DNA from: Physella acuta
Lineage: Eukaryota > Mollusca > Gastropoda > Physidae
Assembly: GCF_028476545.1 (NCBI RefSeq)
Contig: NW_026731638.1
Span: 675,001 to 739,000, forward strand
Direction of reading: 5' to 3'
DNA: 64,000 nt
The notes beneath the pieces were generated by a model that saw nothing but the letters and a program-made list of their open reading frames with translations, made no database searches and was not told the DNA's origin. The position numbers were made by a program, and so were the translations under genes. This document shows positions 63,461 through 64,000 of the stretch, in pieces; position 1 is the stretch's first letter; the number at the start of each line of letters is the position of its first letter.

Positions 63461-64000
63461 CATAACCAAACTCGCGCCACCATTAAATTCACATTACCCC
63501 ACCACTCCAATCTGGCTCGTACACGACACACTAGCATACTCCACAAAACCACACACGCTACTCCATATACTGTTAACTCACTCATCTGCATACCATACTC
63601 ACTCCGGCTTCCCCCCTCCCTCAACTTTTCCAAGCCGAAAAACACCTTGTGCCCACTCTGCTAATCTAATCCATTGGCCCAATCAAATGACCTAATTTAT
63701 TGACCCAATCCGCTAATGTAATCCATTGTCCAAAACCCATAACCTAATCCATTTACTTATCCCATGACCATAAACATTGGCCCAAACCCCTAATTTAAGC
63801 AATTGACTAAACCTTATGACCTAACTCAATTAAACTGCTGAATTCTAACATTCCCCACATTTATATTGCTGATACGTTTTAATTACCACCCAGTCAATTA
63901 TGTCACGAGATCGTATCCAGACAGTTAAAAAGTTAATTACAATAAAGCACATGTATTTTAATTAGTTAAGGCGACATAATATATAGAATCTTACCGATGA
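63461..64000. other. Right-edge stretch, possible donor at the very end
   Basis: 63655-63790 has loose repeats of CTAATCCATTGGCCC. The minus strand at the edge reads TCATCG|GTAAGATTC (63985-64000), like the signal-exon donors of the array, but only seven exon bases are inside. Confidence 0.3.

Overview
The window looks like nuclear DNA from an animal, most likely a gastropod mollusc. This is an inference from the overall character: AT-rich DNA, small coding exons with GT..AG introns, many long (TA)n and (CA)n(TA)n tracts, tRNA-derived SINEs, hAT- and Helitron-like non-autonomous elements, and EGF-like cysteine motifs (WFG..CQ..C.C) of the kind common in molluscan surface proteins. I saw no bacterial-type operon, no CRISPR array, no rRNA and no retrovirus-like or Polinton-like element.

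The genic content is a head-to-tail array on the minus strand. Five paralogous genes, called copies A to E here, occupy about 7.9-12.2, 18.8-24.2, 28.5-36.8, 42.5-49.5 and 53.1-62.5 kb. Each encodes a small putative type I membrane protein assembled from the same exon modules: a signal-peptide exon (ends phase 1), zero to two Cys-rich exons (phase 1-1), a TYQVD exon (phase 1-0), an ITETND..DEM..YI exon (phase 0-1), a 49-52 nt exon carrying CDxxGxC (phase 1-2), a transmembrane exon (phase 2-1) and a short basic cytoplasmic tail that usually ends PAG or TAG before the stop. In all five models the exon lengths sum to whole codons (171, 251, 261, 294 and 376 residues). I do not recognise the family. 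The reconstruction rests on splice-site and phase agreement among the copies, because the correct frames are often not the longest open frames.

A sixth coding block, cut by the left edge (1-974, minus), is a 324-codon terminal exon: a Ser/Thr-rich stalk, one transmembrane segment and a cytoplasmic tail with repeated PPPYSxL motifs of the kind that bind NEDD4-family WW domains. Its upstream exons were not identified.

The copies differ in informative ways. A lacks the Cys-rich exon. B and C share a 36-codon in-frame deletion in it. E carries it twice. D has ATA where the others start with ATG and has lost both cysteines of the CDxxGxC exon. B, C and D share a conserved block upstream of the first exon. 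B to E share a minisatellite next to the TYQVD exon acceptor.

The rest is repeat-rich non-coding DNA: a roughly 0.6-0.9 kb interspersed family with hairpin ends (R1, at least eight copies), four hAT-like elements with 8-bp target duplications, a TA-flanked MITE, foldback MITEs, a Helitron-like element with roughly 170-bp tandem units, SINEs, minisatellites, and a tRNA-His-like sequence with a mispaired acceptor stem.
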